In this document: positions 25,747 through 35,953 of the stretch, one piece after another
Position numbering within the stretch: the stretch's first letter is position 1
Layout: each line of letters opens with the position of its first letter
Assembly (NCBI RefSeq): GCF_012927445.1
Contig: NZ_JABBPD010000008.1
Span: 434,001 to 498,000 of the forward strand
Reading direction: 5' to 3'
Source of the DNA: Rhodoferax sp.
Lineage (GTDB): Bacteria > Pseudomonadota > Gammaproteobacteria > Burkholderiales > Burkholderiaceae_C
DNA length: 64,000 nucleotides
Position numbers and translations under genes: made by a program
The notes under the pieces: generated by a model
Told to the model about the DNA's origin: nothing
Seen by the model: the letters and a program-made list of their open reading frames with translations, nothing else
Database searches by the model: none

Positions 25747-27300
25747 TTAATTACCGGCGACTGCAATGCCCTTGAACTCGCCGGTGGCGATCCGCTTTTG
25801 CCACTCGGCGGGGCCGGTGATGTGCGCGCTGGTGCCGCCGGAATCCACCGCCACGGTGACCGGCATGTCGACCACGTCAAATTCGTAAATGGCTTCCATG
25901 CCGAGGTCGGCAAAGCCCACGACCTTGGCTTGCTTGATGGCCTTGCTCACCAGGTAGGCGGCGCCGCCGACCGCCATCAAATAGGCACTCTTGTGCTTCT
26001 TGATGGCTTCGATGGCGACCGGGCCGCGTTCGGCTTTGCCGATCATGGAGATCAGGCCGGTCTCGCTCAGCATCATCTCAGTGAAATCGTCCATGCGGGT
26101 CGCGGTGGTCGGGCCGGCGGGGCCGACGGCTTCGCCCTTGATTGGGTCCACCGGGCCGACGTAATAAATCACGCGGTTGGTAAAGTCCACGGGCAGCTTC
26201 TCGCCCTTGGCCAGCATGTCCTTGATGCGCTTGTGGGCAGCATCGCGTCCGGTCAGCATTTTGCCGTTCAGCAGCAGGGTGTCGCCCGGTTTCCAGCTGG
26301 CCACTTCTTCTTTGGTCAGGGTGTTGAGGTCGACTTTTTTGCTTTTGACATAGTCGGGCGTCCACTGGACATCCGGCCACAAGTCGAGCGACGGGGGGTC
26401 CAGGTACACCGGGCCGCTGCCATCCATCACAAAGTGGGCGTGGCGGGTGGCGGCGCAGTTGGGGATCATGGCCACCGGCTTGCTGGCGGCATGGGTCGGG
26501 TACATCTTGATCTTGATGTCCAGCACGGTGGTGAGGCCGCCCAAACCTTGCGCGCCAATGCCGAGGGCGTTGACTTTTTCAAACAATTCGAGGCGGAGTT
26601 CTTCGGTTTTGCTCAAGGCTTGACCGCTTGAGGATTTGGCCTGCAACTCGTACATGTCCAAGTCGTCCATCAGACTTTGCTTGGCCATCAGCACCGCCTT
26701 TTCAGCGGTGCCGCCAATGCCAATGCCGAGCATGCCGGGCGGGCACCAACCGGCGCCCATGGTGGGTACGGTTTTCAGCACCCAGTCGACCACCGAGTCG
26801 CCGGGGTTGAGCATGACCATCTTGCTTTTGTTCTCGCTGCCGCCGCCTTTGGCTGCCACGGTGACTTCCAGCGTGTTGCCGGGCACGATTTCCGCGAAGA
26901 TCACGGCGGGGGTGTTGTCTTTGGTGTTCTTGCGGTCAAACTGCGGATCGGCCACGATGCTGGCGCGCAAGGTGTTGTCGGGGTGGTTGTAGGCGCGGCG
27001 CACACCTTCGTTGATGGCGTCGTCCAGGCTGCCGGTGAAGCCTTCCCAGCGCACATCCATGCCGACTTTGAGGAACACGTTGACGATGCCGGTGTCCTGG
27101 CAAATCGGCCGATGGCCGGTGGCGCTCATCTTGCTGTTGGTCAGGATTTGCGCAATCGCGTCTTTCGCCGCCGGGCTTTGTTCGCGCTCATAGGCGCGGG
27201 CCAGGTGGGCGATGTAATCAGCGGGGTGGTAGTAGCTGATGTACTGCAGGGCAGCGGCAACGGACTCGATCAGGTCGTTTTGTTGGATGCTTGTGGTCAT
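25747..27300 (-). CDS. Fumarate hydratase, class I (4Fe-4S)
   Basis: 517 residues from MTTSIQQNDLIE; the 16 extra upstream in-frame codons are not supported. Interconverts fumarate and malate in the TCA cycle. The alpha-type part holds the cluster cysteines in GHRPICQDTGIVNV, AGWCPPGMLGIGIGG and MIPNCAATRHAHF; the C-terminal beta-type part (GDTLLLNGKMLTGRDAAHKR onward) includes YYVGPVDP and GPTTATRMD. Single-chain FumA/FumB-like form, oxygen-sensitive in known members. Confidence 0.94.
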   Translation of the reverse strand: MTTSIQQNDLIESVAAALQYISYYHPADYIAHLARAYEREQSPAAKDAIAQILTNSKMSATGHRPICQDTGIVNVFLKVGMDVRWEGFTGSLDDAINEGVRRAYNHPDNTLRASIVADPQFDRKNTKDNTPAVIFAEIVPGNTLEVTVAAKGGGSENKSKMVMLNPGDSVVDWVLKTVPTMGAGWCPPGMLGIGIGGTAEKAVLMAKQSLMDDLDMYELQAKSSSGQALSKTEELRLELFEKVNALGIGAQGLGGLTTVLDIKIKMYPTHAASKPVAMIPNCAATRHAHFVMDGSGPVYLDPPSLDLWPDVQWTPDYVKSKKVDLNTLTKEEVASWKPGDTLLLNGKMLTGRDAAHKRIKDMLAKGEKLPVDFTNRVIYYVGPVDPIKGEAVGPAGPTTATRMDDFTEMMLSETGLISMIGKAERGPVAIEAIKKHKSAYLMAVGGAAYLVSKAIKQAKVVGFADLGMEAIYEFDVVDMPVTVAVDSGGTSAHITGPAEWQKRIATGEFKGIAVAGN

Positions 27301-27415
27301 GGTGATGCGAAACCTCAGGTGTTCGGGGGATTGACTGGTTGGCGGCAATGGCGATAAGTTTAACCAAGCTCACACCGTCAAGGACGATGCGGCAGGGCCA
27401 TACCGGAGTTGAAAA

Positions 27416-27886
27416 TCAGGAGCCGGTATCGTCGCGGAATTGGTTGTGGCAGGTCTTGCAACTCTTTTGCACTTCATTGACTGCGGGCCGGATGCGCTCC
27501 AAATCGCCGCTCTCGGCGGCCTTGACGAGCTGGTTGACCGTGCCCTGGTATTGATCCTGGGCCGCTTTGAATTCAGCCGGCTTTTGCCACACTTCGGCTT
27601 TGGCGTGGGTTGGCGGGTAATTGCCATCCGGGGTGAAGTAAGCCCAGGGCTGCTTGGAGAGCTTTTCCAATTCCAGGGCGCTGATGTTGAACTCACGCGG
27701 GTTGTAGTCCTTGCGGCCCCGCGCCACCAGGCCCATCGGCTCCAGGGTGCGCGTGAATTGCTTGAAAATAGCCCGACGTTTGCTGACCAGCTGGTCGGGA
27801 TGCGTGTCTTTAGGTTCTTCGTTGCAGGCCGTAAGGGCAAAGGCGGCGGCAAGGGCCAGCAATGACGACGTTAACAATCTGAACAT
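27416..27886 (-). CDS. Lipoprotein cytochrome c with C-terminal heme site
   Basis: 156 residues. Signal peptide with lipobox (AAAFALTAC), so the mature protein is tethered by the Cys. The heme c motif CKTCH comes 14 residues from the C-terminus (VQKSCKTCHNQFRD), as in cytochrome c' and c556. The region before it is helical (KAAQDQYQGTVNQLVKAAES). Likely a periplasmic or outer-membrane electron carrier of unknown partner. It starts 5 bp after the UPF0114 gene stop. Confidence 0.82.
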   Translation of the reverse strand: MFRLLTSSLLALAAAFALTACNEEPKDTHPDQLVSKRRAIFKQFTRTLEPMGLVARGRKDYNPREFNISALELEKLSKQPWAYFTPDGNYPPTHAKAEVWQKPAEFKAAQDQYQGTVNQLVKAAESGDLERIRPAVNEVQKSCKTCHNQFRDDTGS

Positions 27887-27890
27887 GGAT

Positions 27891-28493
27891 TTAATGCGCT
27901 TCGTTTTGCGTACGCGACATCAAACGGTCGGTATACGCAATGGCCATGGCGGACAGTAAAAATGTGATGTGTATCGCAGTTTGGGCAATCAGCACTTTTT
28001 CGTCGTAGTTGGCCGCGTTGATGAAGGTCTTGAGCAGGTGGATGGAGCTGATGCCAATGATGGCGGTCGCCAGCTTGACCTTGAGCACCGAGGCATTGAC
28101 ATGGCTGAGCCACTCCGGTTGGTCGGGGTGACCTTCCAGGTCCATGCGGCTGACAAAGGTCTCGTAACCCCCCACAATCACCATGATCAGCAGGTTCGAG
28201 ATCATGACCACGTCAATCAGCGCCAGAACCACCAGCATGATGATGGTCTCGTTGAGCGCGGTGGTGGTGAATGTTTCCTTGTAGCCAATGCTGGTGATCA
28301 AGGCCTGCAGCGCGGTCTGGTTGCCAAAGGCGGCTTCCAGCAGGTGCACCAGTTCAATCCAGAAATGGAACACATAAACACCCTGCGCCGCGATCAGACC
28401 CAGGTAAAGCGGCAGCTGCAGCCAGCGACTGGCAAAAATGAAAGTCGGGATGGGGCGCATGCGACGTGTTTTTTCAGGCGTAGGTTCGGACAT
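27891..28493 (-). CDS. UPF0114 / TIGR00645 family membrane protein
   Basis: 200 residues with four predicted helices: [40 protein letters not shown], LKVLIAxx-like [20 protein letters not shown], and [19 protein letters not shown]. The motif [20 protein letters not shown] followed by [20 protein letters not shown] is the family signature (YqhA of E. coli). Function unknown. It leads the two-gene minus-strand unit with the lipoprotein cytochrome. Confidence 0.9.
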   Translation of the reverse strand: MSEPTPEKTRRMRPIPTFIFASRWLQLPLYLGLIAAQGVYVFHFWIELVHLLEAAFGNQTALQALITSIGYKETFTTTALNETIIMLVVLALIDVVMISNLLIMVIVGGYETFVSRMDLEGHPDQPEWLSHVNASVLKVKLATAIIGISSIHLLKTFINAANYDEKVLIAQTAIHITFLLSAMAIAYTDRLMSRTQNEAH

Positions 28494-28650
28494 TGGAGGT
28501 CTGGGGTTGGTACGGGATTGAGCATTGTAGGTGGGGTGTCAAACGGCCGGCCCGGCTCTGCTACATTCGAAATTCGGGGCCAGTCAGTGGCATGTAAGTG
28601 CGAACACCGACAGTCGCGCACAACTTTTGTTAACTAGAGGAGACATATTA

Positions 28651-30648
28651 ATGAGTGCACCATCGTCTGCTATTGAGTCCGTATTGGTTGAGAACCGCGT
28701 TTTCCCGCCGAGTGAGGCGATCGTAAAAGCGGCCCGCATTTCCGGCATGGATGGCTACAACGCACTGTGCGCTGAAGCTGAAAAAGATTTTGAGGGTTTC
28801 TGGGCTCGGCTGGCACGTGAAAACGTCCTGTGGAGCAAGCCCTTTACCAAGACGCTGGACGAGTCCAATGCGCCGTTTTACAAATGGTTTGACGACGGTG
28901 AACTGAATGCGTCGGCCAACTGCCTGGACAAGCACATGGGCACGCCGGTTGAAAACAAGACCGCGGTCATTTTTGAAGCTGACGACGGCACCGTCATCAA
29001 GACCAGCTACAAAGAACTGCTCGCCAAGGTCAGCCAGTTTGCCAACGCACTCTCGGCACACGGTATCCAAAAAGGTGACCGCGTTCTGATTTACATGCCG
29101 ATGACGTTAGAAGGCGTGATCGCCATGCAGGCCTGTGCCCGCATTGGCGCCACCCACAGCGTGGTGTTCGGTGGCTTCTCGGCCAAGGCGCTGCAAGAAC
29201 GCATTATTGATGCGGGCGCGGTGGCGGTGGTCACCTGCAATTACCAGATGCGCGGCGGCAAAGAATTGCCGCTGAAAGCCATTGTGGACGAAGGTCTGGC
29301 CTTGGGCGGTTGCGAATCCATCAAGAATGTGTTCGTGTACCAACGCACCGCTACCGCCTGCAACATGGTGGCGGGCCGCGACAAAACATTTACCGAAGCC
29401 CTGGAAGGCCAGAGCACCGTGTGCGCACCGGTCGCCGTGGGTGCCGAGCATCCGCTGTTCATCCTGTTTACCTCCGGCTCCACCGGCAAGCCCAAGGGCG
29501 TGCAGCACTCCACCGGCGGTTTCCTGCTGTGGTCCAAGCTGACCATGGATTGGACGTTCGATCTTCAGCCCTCCGATGTGTTTTGGTGTACCGCCGATAT
29601 CGGCTGGATCACGGGTCACGCCTACGTGGCTTACGGCCCGCTGGCGGCCGGTGCCACCCAGGTCATCTTTGAAGGCATCCCCACTTACCCGGATGCTGGC
29701 CGCTTCTGGCAAATGATCGAGCGCCATAAAGTCTCGATTTTCTACACGGCGCCTACCGCCATTCGCTCACTGATCAAAGCTGCCGAGAGCAATGAAAAAG
29801 TGCATCCTGACCGCTCTGACCTGAGCAGCTTGCGCATTTTGGGTTCGGTGGGTGAGCCGATCAACCCAGAAGCCTGGATGTGGTACTACAAAAACATCGG
29901 TGGCGAGCGTTGCCCGATTGTGGACACCTTCTGGCAGACCGAAACCGGTGGTCACATGATCACGCCGCTGCCAGGCGCGACGCCGCTGGTTCCTGGTAGC
30001 TGCACTTTGCCGCTGCCCGGCATCATGGCGGCGATCGTGGACGAAGCCGGTAACGATGTGCCCAATGGTTCCGGTGGTTTGTTGGTCATCAAGCGCCCAT
30101 GGCCTTCGATGATCCGCAACATCTGGAATGATCCACAGCGTTTCAAGAGCAGCTATTTCCCTGAAGAGTTGGGTGGCAAGACTTACCTCGCGGGCGACGG
30201 CGCGGTGCGCAGCGCTGACCGCGGTTACTTCCGCATCACCGGCCGGATTGATGACGTGTTGAACGTGTCGGGTCACCGCATGGGCACCATGGAAATCGAA
30301 TCGGCGTTGGTCGCCAAGTCTGATCTGGTGGCTGAAGCCGCTGTGGTGGGACGTCCGGATGACCTGACCGGTGAGGCTATTTGTGCCTTTGTCGTGCTCA
30401 AGCGTCCTTGCCCAACCGGTGATGAGGCCCGTGCCATTGCCAAGGAACTGCGTGACTGGGTTGCCAAAGAAATTGGCCCAATTGCCAAGCCGAAAGACAT
30501 TCGTTTTGGCGAGAACCTGCCGAAAACCCGCTCTGGCAAGATCATGCGTCGCCTGTTGCGCTCGCTGGCCAAGGGTGAGTCCATTACCCAGGATACGTCA
30601 ACCCTGGAAAATCCGGCCATTCTGGATCAGCTCGGTCAAACGTATTGA
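28651..30648 (+). CDS. acs: Acetyl-CoA synthetase
   Basis: 665 residues. Activates acetate with ATP and CoA via acetyl-AMP, feeding the TCA cycle and PHB synthesis. ANL superfamily motifs: [20 protein letters not shown] (P-loop-like A3), [18 protein letters not shown] (A5), [20 protein letters not shown] (A7) and the lysine acetylated by Pat in other species in [15 protein letters not shown]. The start ATG follows AGAGGAGA; an upstream in-frame ATG at 28531 adds 40 unlikely residues. Confidence 0.97.
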   Translation: MSAPSSAIESVLVENRVFPPSEAIVKAARISGMDGYNALCAEAEKDFEGFWARLARENVLWSKPFTKTLDESNAPFYKWFDDGELNASANCLDKHMGTPVENKTAVIFEADDGTVIKTSYKELLAKVSQFANALSAHGIQKGDRVLIYMPMTLEGVIAMQACARIGATHSVVFGGFSAKALQERIIDAGAVAVVTCNYQMRGGKELPLKAIVDEGLALGGCESIKNVFVYQRTATACNMVAGRDKTFTEALEGQSTVCAPVAVGAEHPLFILFTSGSTGKPKGVQHSTGGFLLWSKLTMDWTFDLQPSDVFWCTADIGWITGHAYVAYGPLAAGATQVIFEGIPTYPDAGRFWQMIERHKVSIFYTAPTAIRSLIKAAESNEKVHPDRSDLSSLRILGSVGEPINPEAWMWYYKNIGGERCPIVDTFWQTETGGHMITPLPGATPLVPGSCTLPLPGIMAAIVDEAGNDVPNGSGGLLVIKRPWPSMIRNIWNDPQRFKSSYFPEELGGKTYLAGDGAVRSADRGYFRITGRIDDVLNVSGHRMGTMEIESALVAKSDLVAEAAVVGRPDDLTGEAICAFVVLKRPCPTGDEARAIAKELRDWVAKEIGPIAKPKDIRFGENLPKTRSGKIMRRLLRSLAKGESITQDTSTLENPAILDQLGQTY

Positions 30649-30649
30649 C

Positions 30650-30706
30650 GCTCTAAAAATAATAGCTGCTGATGCCCGTTGTGCGGGCGCTAGCAGCTAA
30701 TTATGA
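30650..30706 (+). repeat. Dispersed repeat copy 8 (intergenic)
   Basis: GCTCTAAAAATAATAGCTG, GATGCCCGTTG, TGCGGGCGCTAGCAGCTAAT. It sits between the acs stop and the terminator. Confidence 0.6.
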
Positions 30707-30712
30707 GCAATG

Positions 30713-30738
30713 AAAAAGCCCGCAATTGCGGGCTTTTT
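30713..30738. terminator. Bidirectional rho-independent terminator
   Basis: AAAAAGCCCGCAA is followed directly by its exact reverse complement TTGCGGGCTTTTT between the convergent acs and cytochrome genes. Confidence 0.9.
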
Positions 30739-30761
30739 TGCGGCTCAGCCGGACGGGGAGT

Positions 30762-31064
30762 TCAGCTCGCCAGAATCCAGGCCGCCAGTTTTTTGGCGTC
30801 AGCCTCGTTGACCTGGGCATTGGCCGGCATAGGAATAACACCCCAAACGCCAGACCCGCCTTTCATGATTTTGACGGCCAGCTTGTCCACGGCATCTTTT
30901 TGGCCCGCGTATTTCTTGGCGACGTCTTTGTAAGCAGGTCCCACCAGTTTTTTGTCAACGGCATGGCAGGCCATGCAATTTTTGGAAGTGGCCAAGGCCT
31001 GATCGGCCAATGCAGGCGCAGTTACAGAAACTGCAGCAACTAAAGCAAAGAGAGCACGTTTCAT
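30762..31064 (-). CDS. Class I cytochrome c (c551/c552 type)
   Basis: 100 residues. Signal peptide MKRALFALVAAVSVTAPALA, then DQALATSKNCMACHAVDKKLVGPAYKDVA with the heme motif CMACH; the Met ligand lies in VWGVIPMPANAQVNEAD. A small soluble periplasmic electron carrier, probably donating to a terminal oxidase such as the cbb3 oxidase encoded at 40.7 kb (inference). The start follows GAAGAT. Confidence 0.93.
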   Translation of the reverse strand: MKRALFALVAAVSVTAPALADQALATSKNCMACHAVDKKLVGPAYKDVAKKYAGQKDAVDKLAVKIMKGGSGVWGVIPMPANAQVNEADAKKLAAWILAS

Positions 31065-31122
31065 CTAATCTTCCTCGGGTGTTGGATTACAGTCTACTAA
31101 CGGCATTGTAATGAGGGTGGTT

Positions 31123-31139
31123 GACATCCGTCAGATGTC
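31123..31139. promoter_or_regulatory. Inverted repeat in the divergent promoter region
   Basis: GACATC-CGTCA-GATGTC, 6-bp perfect arms, midway between the divergent cytochrome c and Trp-rich protein genes. Candidate operator only. Confidence 0.3.
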
Positions 31140-31168
31140 GGAATTTTGAAAAATGACAGGAGCGTCAG

Positions 31169-31414
31169 ATGTATTTATTGGGACTTGGTCTGGTTTTATT
31201 GGGTTTAAAGTATCTTGAAATAGGGCCGGTGGCCGCTTGGGACTGGTGGGTTGTATTGCTGCCTTTTGGCTTGGCGGTGCTCTGGTGGGTTTGGGCGGAT
31301 ACGTCCGGTTACACCAAGAAGACGGCCATGGAGCGGGAAGATGCACGCCGAAAAGCCCGCATCGACAGAAATCAGGAGGCCTTGGGCACCCAGCCCAAAA
31401 AGAACCGGCGCTAA
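31169..31414 (+). CDS. Small Trp-rich protein, TIGR04438 type
   Basis: 81 residues. Two hydrophobic stretches rich in Leu and Trp (MYLLGLGLVLLGLKYLEIGP, WDWWVVLLPFGLAVLWWVWA) followed by a basic tail (MEREDARRKARIDRNQEA). This pattern is recognised in betaproteobacteria as the TIGR04438 small Trp-rich protein. Function unknown; probably inner membrane. Followed by a strong hairpin terminator. Confidence 0.85.
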   Translation: MYLLGLGLVLLGLKYLEIGPVAAWDWWVVLLPFGLAVLWWVWADTSGYTKKTAMEREDARRKARIDRNQEALGTQPKKNRR

Positions 31415-31428
31415 CGGATTAGCAAAAA

Positions 31429-31458
31429 AGCCCGCTTAGACATGCGCCTAAGCGGGCT
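31429..31458. terminator. Rho-independent terminator
   Basis: AGCCCGCTTAG and CTAAGCGGGCT form an 11-bp stem with an 8-nt loop, preceded by six A. It separates the convergent Trp-rich and ilvD genes; best orientation is for the minus-strand ilvD transcript. Confidence 0.8.
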
Positions 31459-31484
31459 ATTTAAATCGCTAAATCAACGCTTTT

Positions 31485-33179
31485 TCAGTAGTTGTCGAGT
31501 ACCGCGCCTTTGCTGGCGGTCGACGCGTTAAAGGCAAACTTGGCCTGCACGCCACGGGTGTAGCGTGGCAAGGGTGCCGTCCAGGCGGCCCGGCGTTTGG
31601 CAATTTCTTCATCGCTGACATTGAGTTGCAGCAGCAACTGGTGCGCATCGATGGTGATGGAGTCACCTTCCTGGATGAAGGCAATGGTGCCGCCCGCAGC
31701 CGCTTCGGGTGCGACGTGACCCACGACCATGCCCCAAGTGCCGCCAGAGAAGCGGCCATCGGTGATCAGTCCCACAGACTCGCCCAGGCCTTGCCCGACC
31801 AGCGCACCGGTGGGGGCCAGCATTTCGGGCATGCCGGGGCCGCCTTTGGGGCCCAGGTAGCGCAGCACCATGACGTCGCCCGCCACGATCTTGCCCGCCA
31901 GAATGGCGGCTAGGCCGGATTGCTCGTCTTCAAACACGCGGGCCGGGCCGGTCATGACCGGGTTTTTCAGGCCGGTGATCTTCGCCACGCAGCCTTCGGG
32001 AGACAGGTTGCCTTTCAGAATGGCCAGATGTCCCTGGGCGTACATCGGGTTGCTCAAGGGGCGAATCACGTCCTGGTCAGCACGCGGCGCATCTGGCACA
32101 TCCTTTAGCACTTGCGCCACCGTCTGGCCGGTGATGGTGATGCAGTCGCCATGCAGCAGCCCGGCGGCCAGCAAGGTCTTCATGACTTGCGGAATGCCAC
32201 CGGCGCGGTGCAGGTCGACCGCCAGGTAGTCGCCGCTGGGTTTCAGGTTGCACAGCACCGGTGTCTTTTGGCGCACGCGCTCAAAGTCGTCAATCGTCCA
32301 CTCCACGCCCGCTGCATGGGCAATCGCCAGAAAGTGCAGCACGGCGTTGGTGGAGCCGCCGATCGCCATGATGACGGCGACGGCATTCTCGATCGATTTG
32401 CGGGTCACGATGTCGCGTGGTTTGATGTCTTTTTTGATCGCTTCGATCAGCACCTTGGCCGACTCTTTGGCCGAGTTCACTTTCTCGTCATGCGGGTTGG
32501 CCATGGTGGAGGAGTAAGGCAGGGAAATGCCCAGTGCTTCAAACGCGCTTGACATGGTGTTGGCGGTGTACATGCCACCACAGGAACCGGTGCCAGGGAT
32601 GGCACGGCGTTCGATTTGCAGCAGGTCTTCGTCGCTCATGCGTCCGGCAGCGTTCTCGCCGACGGCTTCAAACACGCTCACGATGTTGAGGTCTTTACCC
32701 TTGTAATGGCCGGGCAGGATGGTGCCGCCATAGACAAAGATGGCCGGTACATTGGCGCGCAGCATGCCCATCAGGCCGCCCGGCATGTTTTTGTCGCAGC
32801 CGCCGATCACCAGTACGCCGTCCATCCACTGGCCTTGCACGCAGGTTTCAATACAGTCGGAAATCACCTCACGGCTGATCAGCGAGTACTTCATGCCCTC
32901 GGTTCCCATCGACATGCCGTCTGAAATGGTGGGGGTGCCAAACACCTGGGCGTTGCCGCCGGCTTCTTCAATCGCGGCGATCGCGGCATCGGCCAGTTTT
33001 TGCAGGCCACTGTTGCACGGCGTGATGGTGCTGTGACCATTGGCGACCCCAACCATGGGTTTCTTGAAATCATCCGCCTCGTAGCCCATGGCGTAGTACA
33101 TGGAGCGGTTGGGCGCGCGTGACTTGCCCTCCGTGATGTTTTTGCTGCGGGGGTTCAGGATGACGGGTTGGATGTCCAT
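31485..33179 (-). CDS. ilvD: Dihydroxy-acid dehydratase
   Basis: 564 residues. Makes 2-keto acids in valine, leucine and isoleucine biosynthesis. Fe-S cysteines lie in [18 protein letters not shown] and [15 protein letters not shown], with the first in TPCNSGLQ; C-terminal [20 protein letters not shown] is the family signature. Divergent from a LysR gene with a 105-bp AT-rich gap that may hold its operator. Confidence 0.96.
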   Translation of the reverse strand: MDIQPVILNPRSKNITEGKSRAPNRSMYYAMGYEADDFKKPMVGVANGHSTITPCNSGLQKLADAAIAAIEEAGGNAQVFGTPTISDGMSMGTEGMKYSLISREVISDCIETCVQGQWMDGVLVIGGCDKNMPGGLMGMLRANVPAIFVYGGTILPGHYKGKDLNIVSVFEAVGENAAGRMSDEDLLQIERRAIPGTGSCGGMYTANTMSSAFEALGISLPYSSTMANPHDEKVNSAKESAKVLIEAIKKDIKPRDIVTRKSIENAVAVIMAIGGSTNAVLHFLAIAHAAGVEWTIDDFERVRQKTPVLCNLKPSGDYLAVDLHRAGGIPQVMKTLLAAGLLHGDCITITGQTVAQVLKDVPDAPRADQDVIRPLSNPMYAQGHLAILKGNLSPEGCVAKITGLKNPVMTGPARVFEDEQSGLAAILAGKIVAGDVMVLRYLGPKGGPGMPEMLAPTGALVGQGLGESVGLITDGRFSGGTWGMVVGHVAPEAAAGGTIAFIQEGDSITIDAHQLLLQLNVSDEEIAKRRAAWTAPLPRYTRGVQAKFAFNASTASKGAVLDNY

Positions 33180-33233
33180 GAAAGCTCTCAGGTAAGTGGG
33201 GTGGCTGATTTGTCAATCGAAGTATGCGCCGGG

Positions 33234-33276
33234 TTAATATGTTGGTCTAATATATTTTTAAGTTGTTATTAATATG
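33234..33276. promoter_or_regulatory. Direct repeats in the ilvD-lysR intergenic region
   Basis: TTAATATG occurs at 33234-33241 and again at 33269-33276, in the AT-rich gap between divergent ilvD and lysR genes. This is where a LysR-type regulator would usually bind; no classic T-N11-A palindrome stands out. Confidence 0.3.
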
Positions 33277-33284
33277 TATGGCGT

Positions 33285-34241
33285 ATGAATGAGTCACTTG
33301 CCCAGCCATTGAACCCGCATCTCATCGAACTCCGGCTTTGGCGGCAGTTCGTCGCCGTGGCCGAAGAATTGCATTTTGGCCATGCAGCGATCCGCCTGCA
33401 CATGACCCAGCCGCCCTTGACGCAAGCGATCGCCCAGTTGGAAAAATTGCTGGGCGTGCGCCTGTTTGACCGGACCAAACGCAGCGTTCAACTGACCGCC
33501 ACCGGGCAAGCCTTGTTGCCGGCCGTGCTGGATCTGCTGGCCCGGGCGCAAGCGTTACCGGCACAGGCACGGGCGGCGGCAGCTGGCGAAGTCGGGCGCC
33601 TGCGGTTGGCCTTTGTGTCCACGGTGGGTTTTGCGCTCCTGCCGCAATGGGTGCGAGGTTTTCGGGAGCAATACCCCAAGGTGAAGTTGGACCTGCTGGA
33701 GGCCACCGGTGACGTGCAGTTGCTGGGGCTGGAACGCGGCGAGATCGATGCTGGCTTCATGTTGCATGCGCCCGGTTTTTCCCCACCGGGTTTGGATCGC
33801 TTGTTGATCACACAGGAGCCGCTGGTGCTGGCCCTGCCGGAACAGCATCGGCTGACCAATCTTCCTGCGCTGGCTTTGAACGAGGTGCTGGCTGAACCGT
33901 TGATCATCTTTCCGCGGCGCATCGTGCCGTCGCTGTTTGATGCGATTTTTGCGCGCTACCATGCGGCGGCTTTCCTGCCTGTGGTCGTGCAGGAGGCTAT
34001 CCAGATGCAAACGATTGTCAACCTGGTGTCGGCGGGGCTGGGGGTGGCCTGGGTGCCCGACAGCGTGCGGCAGTTTCAGCGCTCTGGCGTGGTGTACCGC
34101 GAGGTTGGCAACACCCCAACGGATGCCGGTAATAAAGGCAGTGCCATGCCGGGCTGCGAGACCAGTCTGGTGTGGAATCATGACAGCGCCAGCCCGACGC
34201 TGGAGCGGTTTGTTGACTTTGCCCGGTCGCAGATTGCATAA
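33285..34241 (+). CDS. LysR-family transcriptional regulator
   Basis: 318 residues. N-terminal winged helix: [56 protein letters not shown]; then a substrate-binding domain ([20 protein letters not shown]). The HTH variant [13 protein letters not shown] is common in BenM/CatM-like regulators. Divergent from ilvD, so it may regulate it, but the effector cannot be told. Confidence 0.92.
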   Translation: MNESLAQPLNPHLIELRLWRQFVAVAEELHFGHAAIRLHMTQPPLTQAIAQLEKLLGVRLFDRTKRSVQLTATGQALLPAVLDLLARAQALPAQARAAAAGEVGRLRLAFVSTVGFALLPQWVRGFREQYPKVKLDLLEATGDVQLLGLERGEIDAGFMLHAPGFSPPGLDRLLITQEPLVLALPEQHRLTNLPALALNEVLAEPLIIFPRRIVPSLFDAIFARYHAAAFLPVVVQEAIQMQTIVNLVSAGLGVAWVPDSVRQFQRSGVVYREVGNTPTDAGNKGSAMPGCETSLVWNHDSASPTLERFVDFARSQIA

Positions 34242-34285
34242 GGCCTGCGCGACCTGCCGCCGTGCTTGCGTGCACAATGCCGTCC

Positions 34286-35104
34286 ATGCTGATTCATCCA
34301 CACATTAATCCTGTCGCCCTGCAACTGGGGCCTTTGGCCGTCCATTGGTATGGACTGACCTATCTGGCCGCTTTTGGTCTGTTCATGTTTCTGGGTATCC
34401 GTCGTCTGCGGCATGAGCCCTTTGCGTCGATCACCGGGCTCGGTGCCTGGAGTCGCCGGGATATCGAGGATTTTCTGTTTATGGGGGTGATGGGCGTGGT
34501 GCTGGGTGGCCGCATCGGTTATTGCCTGTTTTACAAACCACTCTATTACTTGGCGCATCCGCTGGAGGTTTTTGCGGTTTGGCAAGGCGGCATGAGCTTT
34601 CACGGCGGCATGCTGGGCGTTATCGCGGCGATGATCTGGTTTGCCCATTCCCGCCACAAGCCCTGGCTGCAGGTGGCGGACTTTGTGGCGCCCTGTGTGC
34701 CAACAGGGCTGGCGGCGGGGCGGGTCGGCAACTTCATCAATGGTGAGTTGTGGGGCCGTTTGAGCAGTCCGGACCTGCCTTGGGGCATGGTGTTTCGGGG
34801 TGCCGGCGACTTGCCACGCCACCCGTCGCAGGTGTACCAGTTTTTGGGGGAAGGCCTGCTGTTGTTCGTGCTGCTGTGGCTGTATGCCCGCAAGGAGCGC
34901 AGACAGGGGCAAGTGGCGGCCGCCTTTTTGGTCGGCTACGGGACGTTCCGCTTTGCGGCCGAGTTTTTCCGCGAGCCCGATGCTTATCTTGGCATTTTGT
35001 CGCTGGGCTTGAGCATGGGCCAATGGCTGTGTCTGCCCATGATCGTGGGCGGCATCGCTCTGTGGTGGTGGGCGCAGAAGTCGTCTGCGCAGGTGAGTAA
35101 ATAA
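34286..35104 (+). CDS. lgt: Prolipoprotein diacylglyceryl transferase
   Basis: 272 residues from [20 protein letters not shown]; an ATG at 34277 is possible. Inner-membrane enzyme that adds diacylglycerol to the lipobox Cys. Seven hydrophobic helices; conserved motifs [19 protein letters not shown] (catalytic His) and [14 protein letters not shown] (Lgt signature Arg). Immediately followed (1 bp) by an enoyl-CoA hydratase gene. Confidence 0.95.
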   Translation: MLIHPHINPVALQLGPLAVHWYGLTYLAAFGLFMFLGIRRLRHEPFASITGLGAWSRRDIEDFLFMGVMGVVLGGRIGYCLFYKPLYYLAHPLEVFAVWQGGMSFHGGMLGVIAAMIWFAHSRHKPWLQVADFVAPCVPTGLAAGRVGNFINGELWGRLSSPDLPWGMVFRGAGDLPRHPSQVYQFLGEGLLLFVLLWLYARKERRQGQVAAAFLVGYGTFRFAAEFFREPDAYLGILSLGLSMGQWLCLPMIVGGIALWWWAQKSSAQVSK

Positions 35105-35105
35105 C

Positions 35106-35906
35106 ATGCGTGGATCTGTTCAATTTGAGCAGCAGGCGGGCGTGGCGCGGGTCACCATCAGCTACCCACCCCGCTTCAACGCCATGTCGCGTGCCATGTG
35201 GCGCGAACTTCGCTATGTTTTTGAGAGCGTACAAAACAGCACGGACGTGCGCTGCGTGGTGATTTCCGGAGAGAACGGTCACTTCTGTTCGGGCGGCGAT
35301 ATTTCAGAATATGCGGACTTCCGGTTTCAGGAGTCCAGCCTGCGCGACTTTCATGAAAACGATGTCTGGGGCGGTCTGCAGGCCATGCTGGACTGCGATG
35401 TTCCCATCGTGGCGCAAATTGAAGGCAACTGCATGGGGGCTGGCGTTGAAATCTCCAGTTGTTGTGATATCCGCCTGGCAAGCGTGTCCGCCCGATTTGG
35501 TGCGCCCATTGCCCGGCTGGGTTTCCCCATGGCCCCGCGCGAGGCGGCCTTGGTGGCGCGTGAAGCGGGTCTGGGTATTGCGCGCCAAATGTTGCTGGAA
35601 GCGGCGATTTTCAGCGCGACCGACATGAAGGCCGCTGGCTTTCTCAGTCGGGTGCTGGTCGATGAGCAACTGGCGGCGGAGGTGCAAACCACGGCGCTGC
35701 ATATTGCGAGCTTGGCGCCTCAGGCGGCAAGACTCAACAAACAGACCTTTCGTGCATTAATTAGCCCTCTAGCCCCCGTCAATACTGCGCATTCAGCTAT
35801 TAATTCAATAGCAAATAAGGTTGATGAGTCCTATGCCTACGCGGACAGCGCCGAGCACCGGGAAGGTATCCAGGCCTTTCTGGAAAAAAGAAAACCGGCA
35901 TTTTGA
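35106..35906 (+). CDS. Enoyl-CoA hydratase/isomerase family protein
   Basis: 266 residues. Crotonase fold: VVISGENGHFCSGGDISEYA is the first oxyanion-hole region and VAQIEGNCMGAGVEISSCCD the second; PIARLGFPMAPREAALVARE follows. Substrate unknown. Near the C-terminus an insertion (ALISPLAPVNTAHSAINSIA) separates QAARLNKQTFR from YAYADSAEHREGIQAFLEKR, which are normally close; it coincides with repeat copy 9. The gene sits between lgt and a malonyl-CoA-synthase-like ligase. Confidence 0.88.
   Translation: MRGSVQFEQQAGVARVTISYPPRFNAMSRAMWRELRYVFESVQNSTDVRCVVISGENGHFCSGGDISEYADFRFQESSLRDFHENDVWGGLQAMLDCDVPIVAQIEGNCMGAGVEISSCCDIRLASVSARFGAPIARLGFPMAPREAALVAREAGLGIARQMLLEAAIFSATDMKAAGFLSRVLVDEQLAAEVQTTALHIASLAPQAARLNKQTFRALISPLAPVNTAHSAINSIANKVDESYAYADSAEHREGIQAFLEKRKPAF
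35754..35818 (-). repeat. Dispersed repeat copy 9, inserted in the enoyl-CoA hydratase gene
   Basis: Minus strand: GCTATTGAATTAATAGCTG, ATGCGCAGT, GACGGGGGCTAGAGGGCTAA. An excellent match; adds about 20 residues in frame without a stop. Confidence 0.8.
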
Positions 35907-35953
35907 GCCTCTGTGGCCATTGACTCACATCGTATTTCCACTTTGATTCGCGC

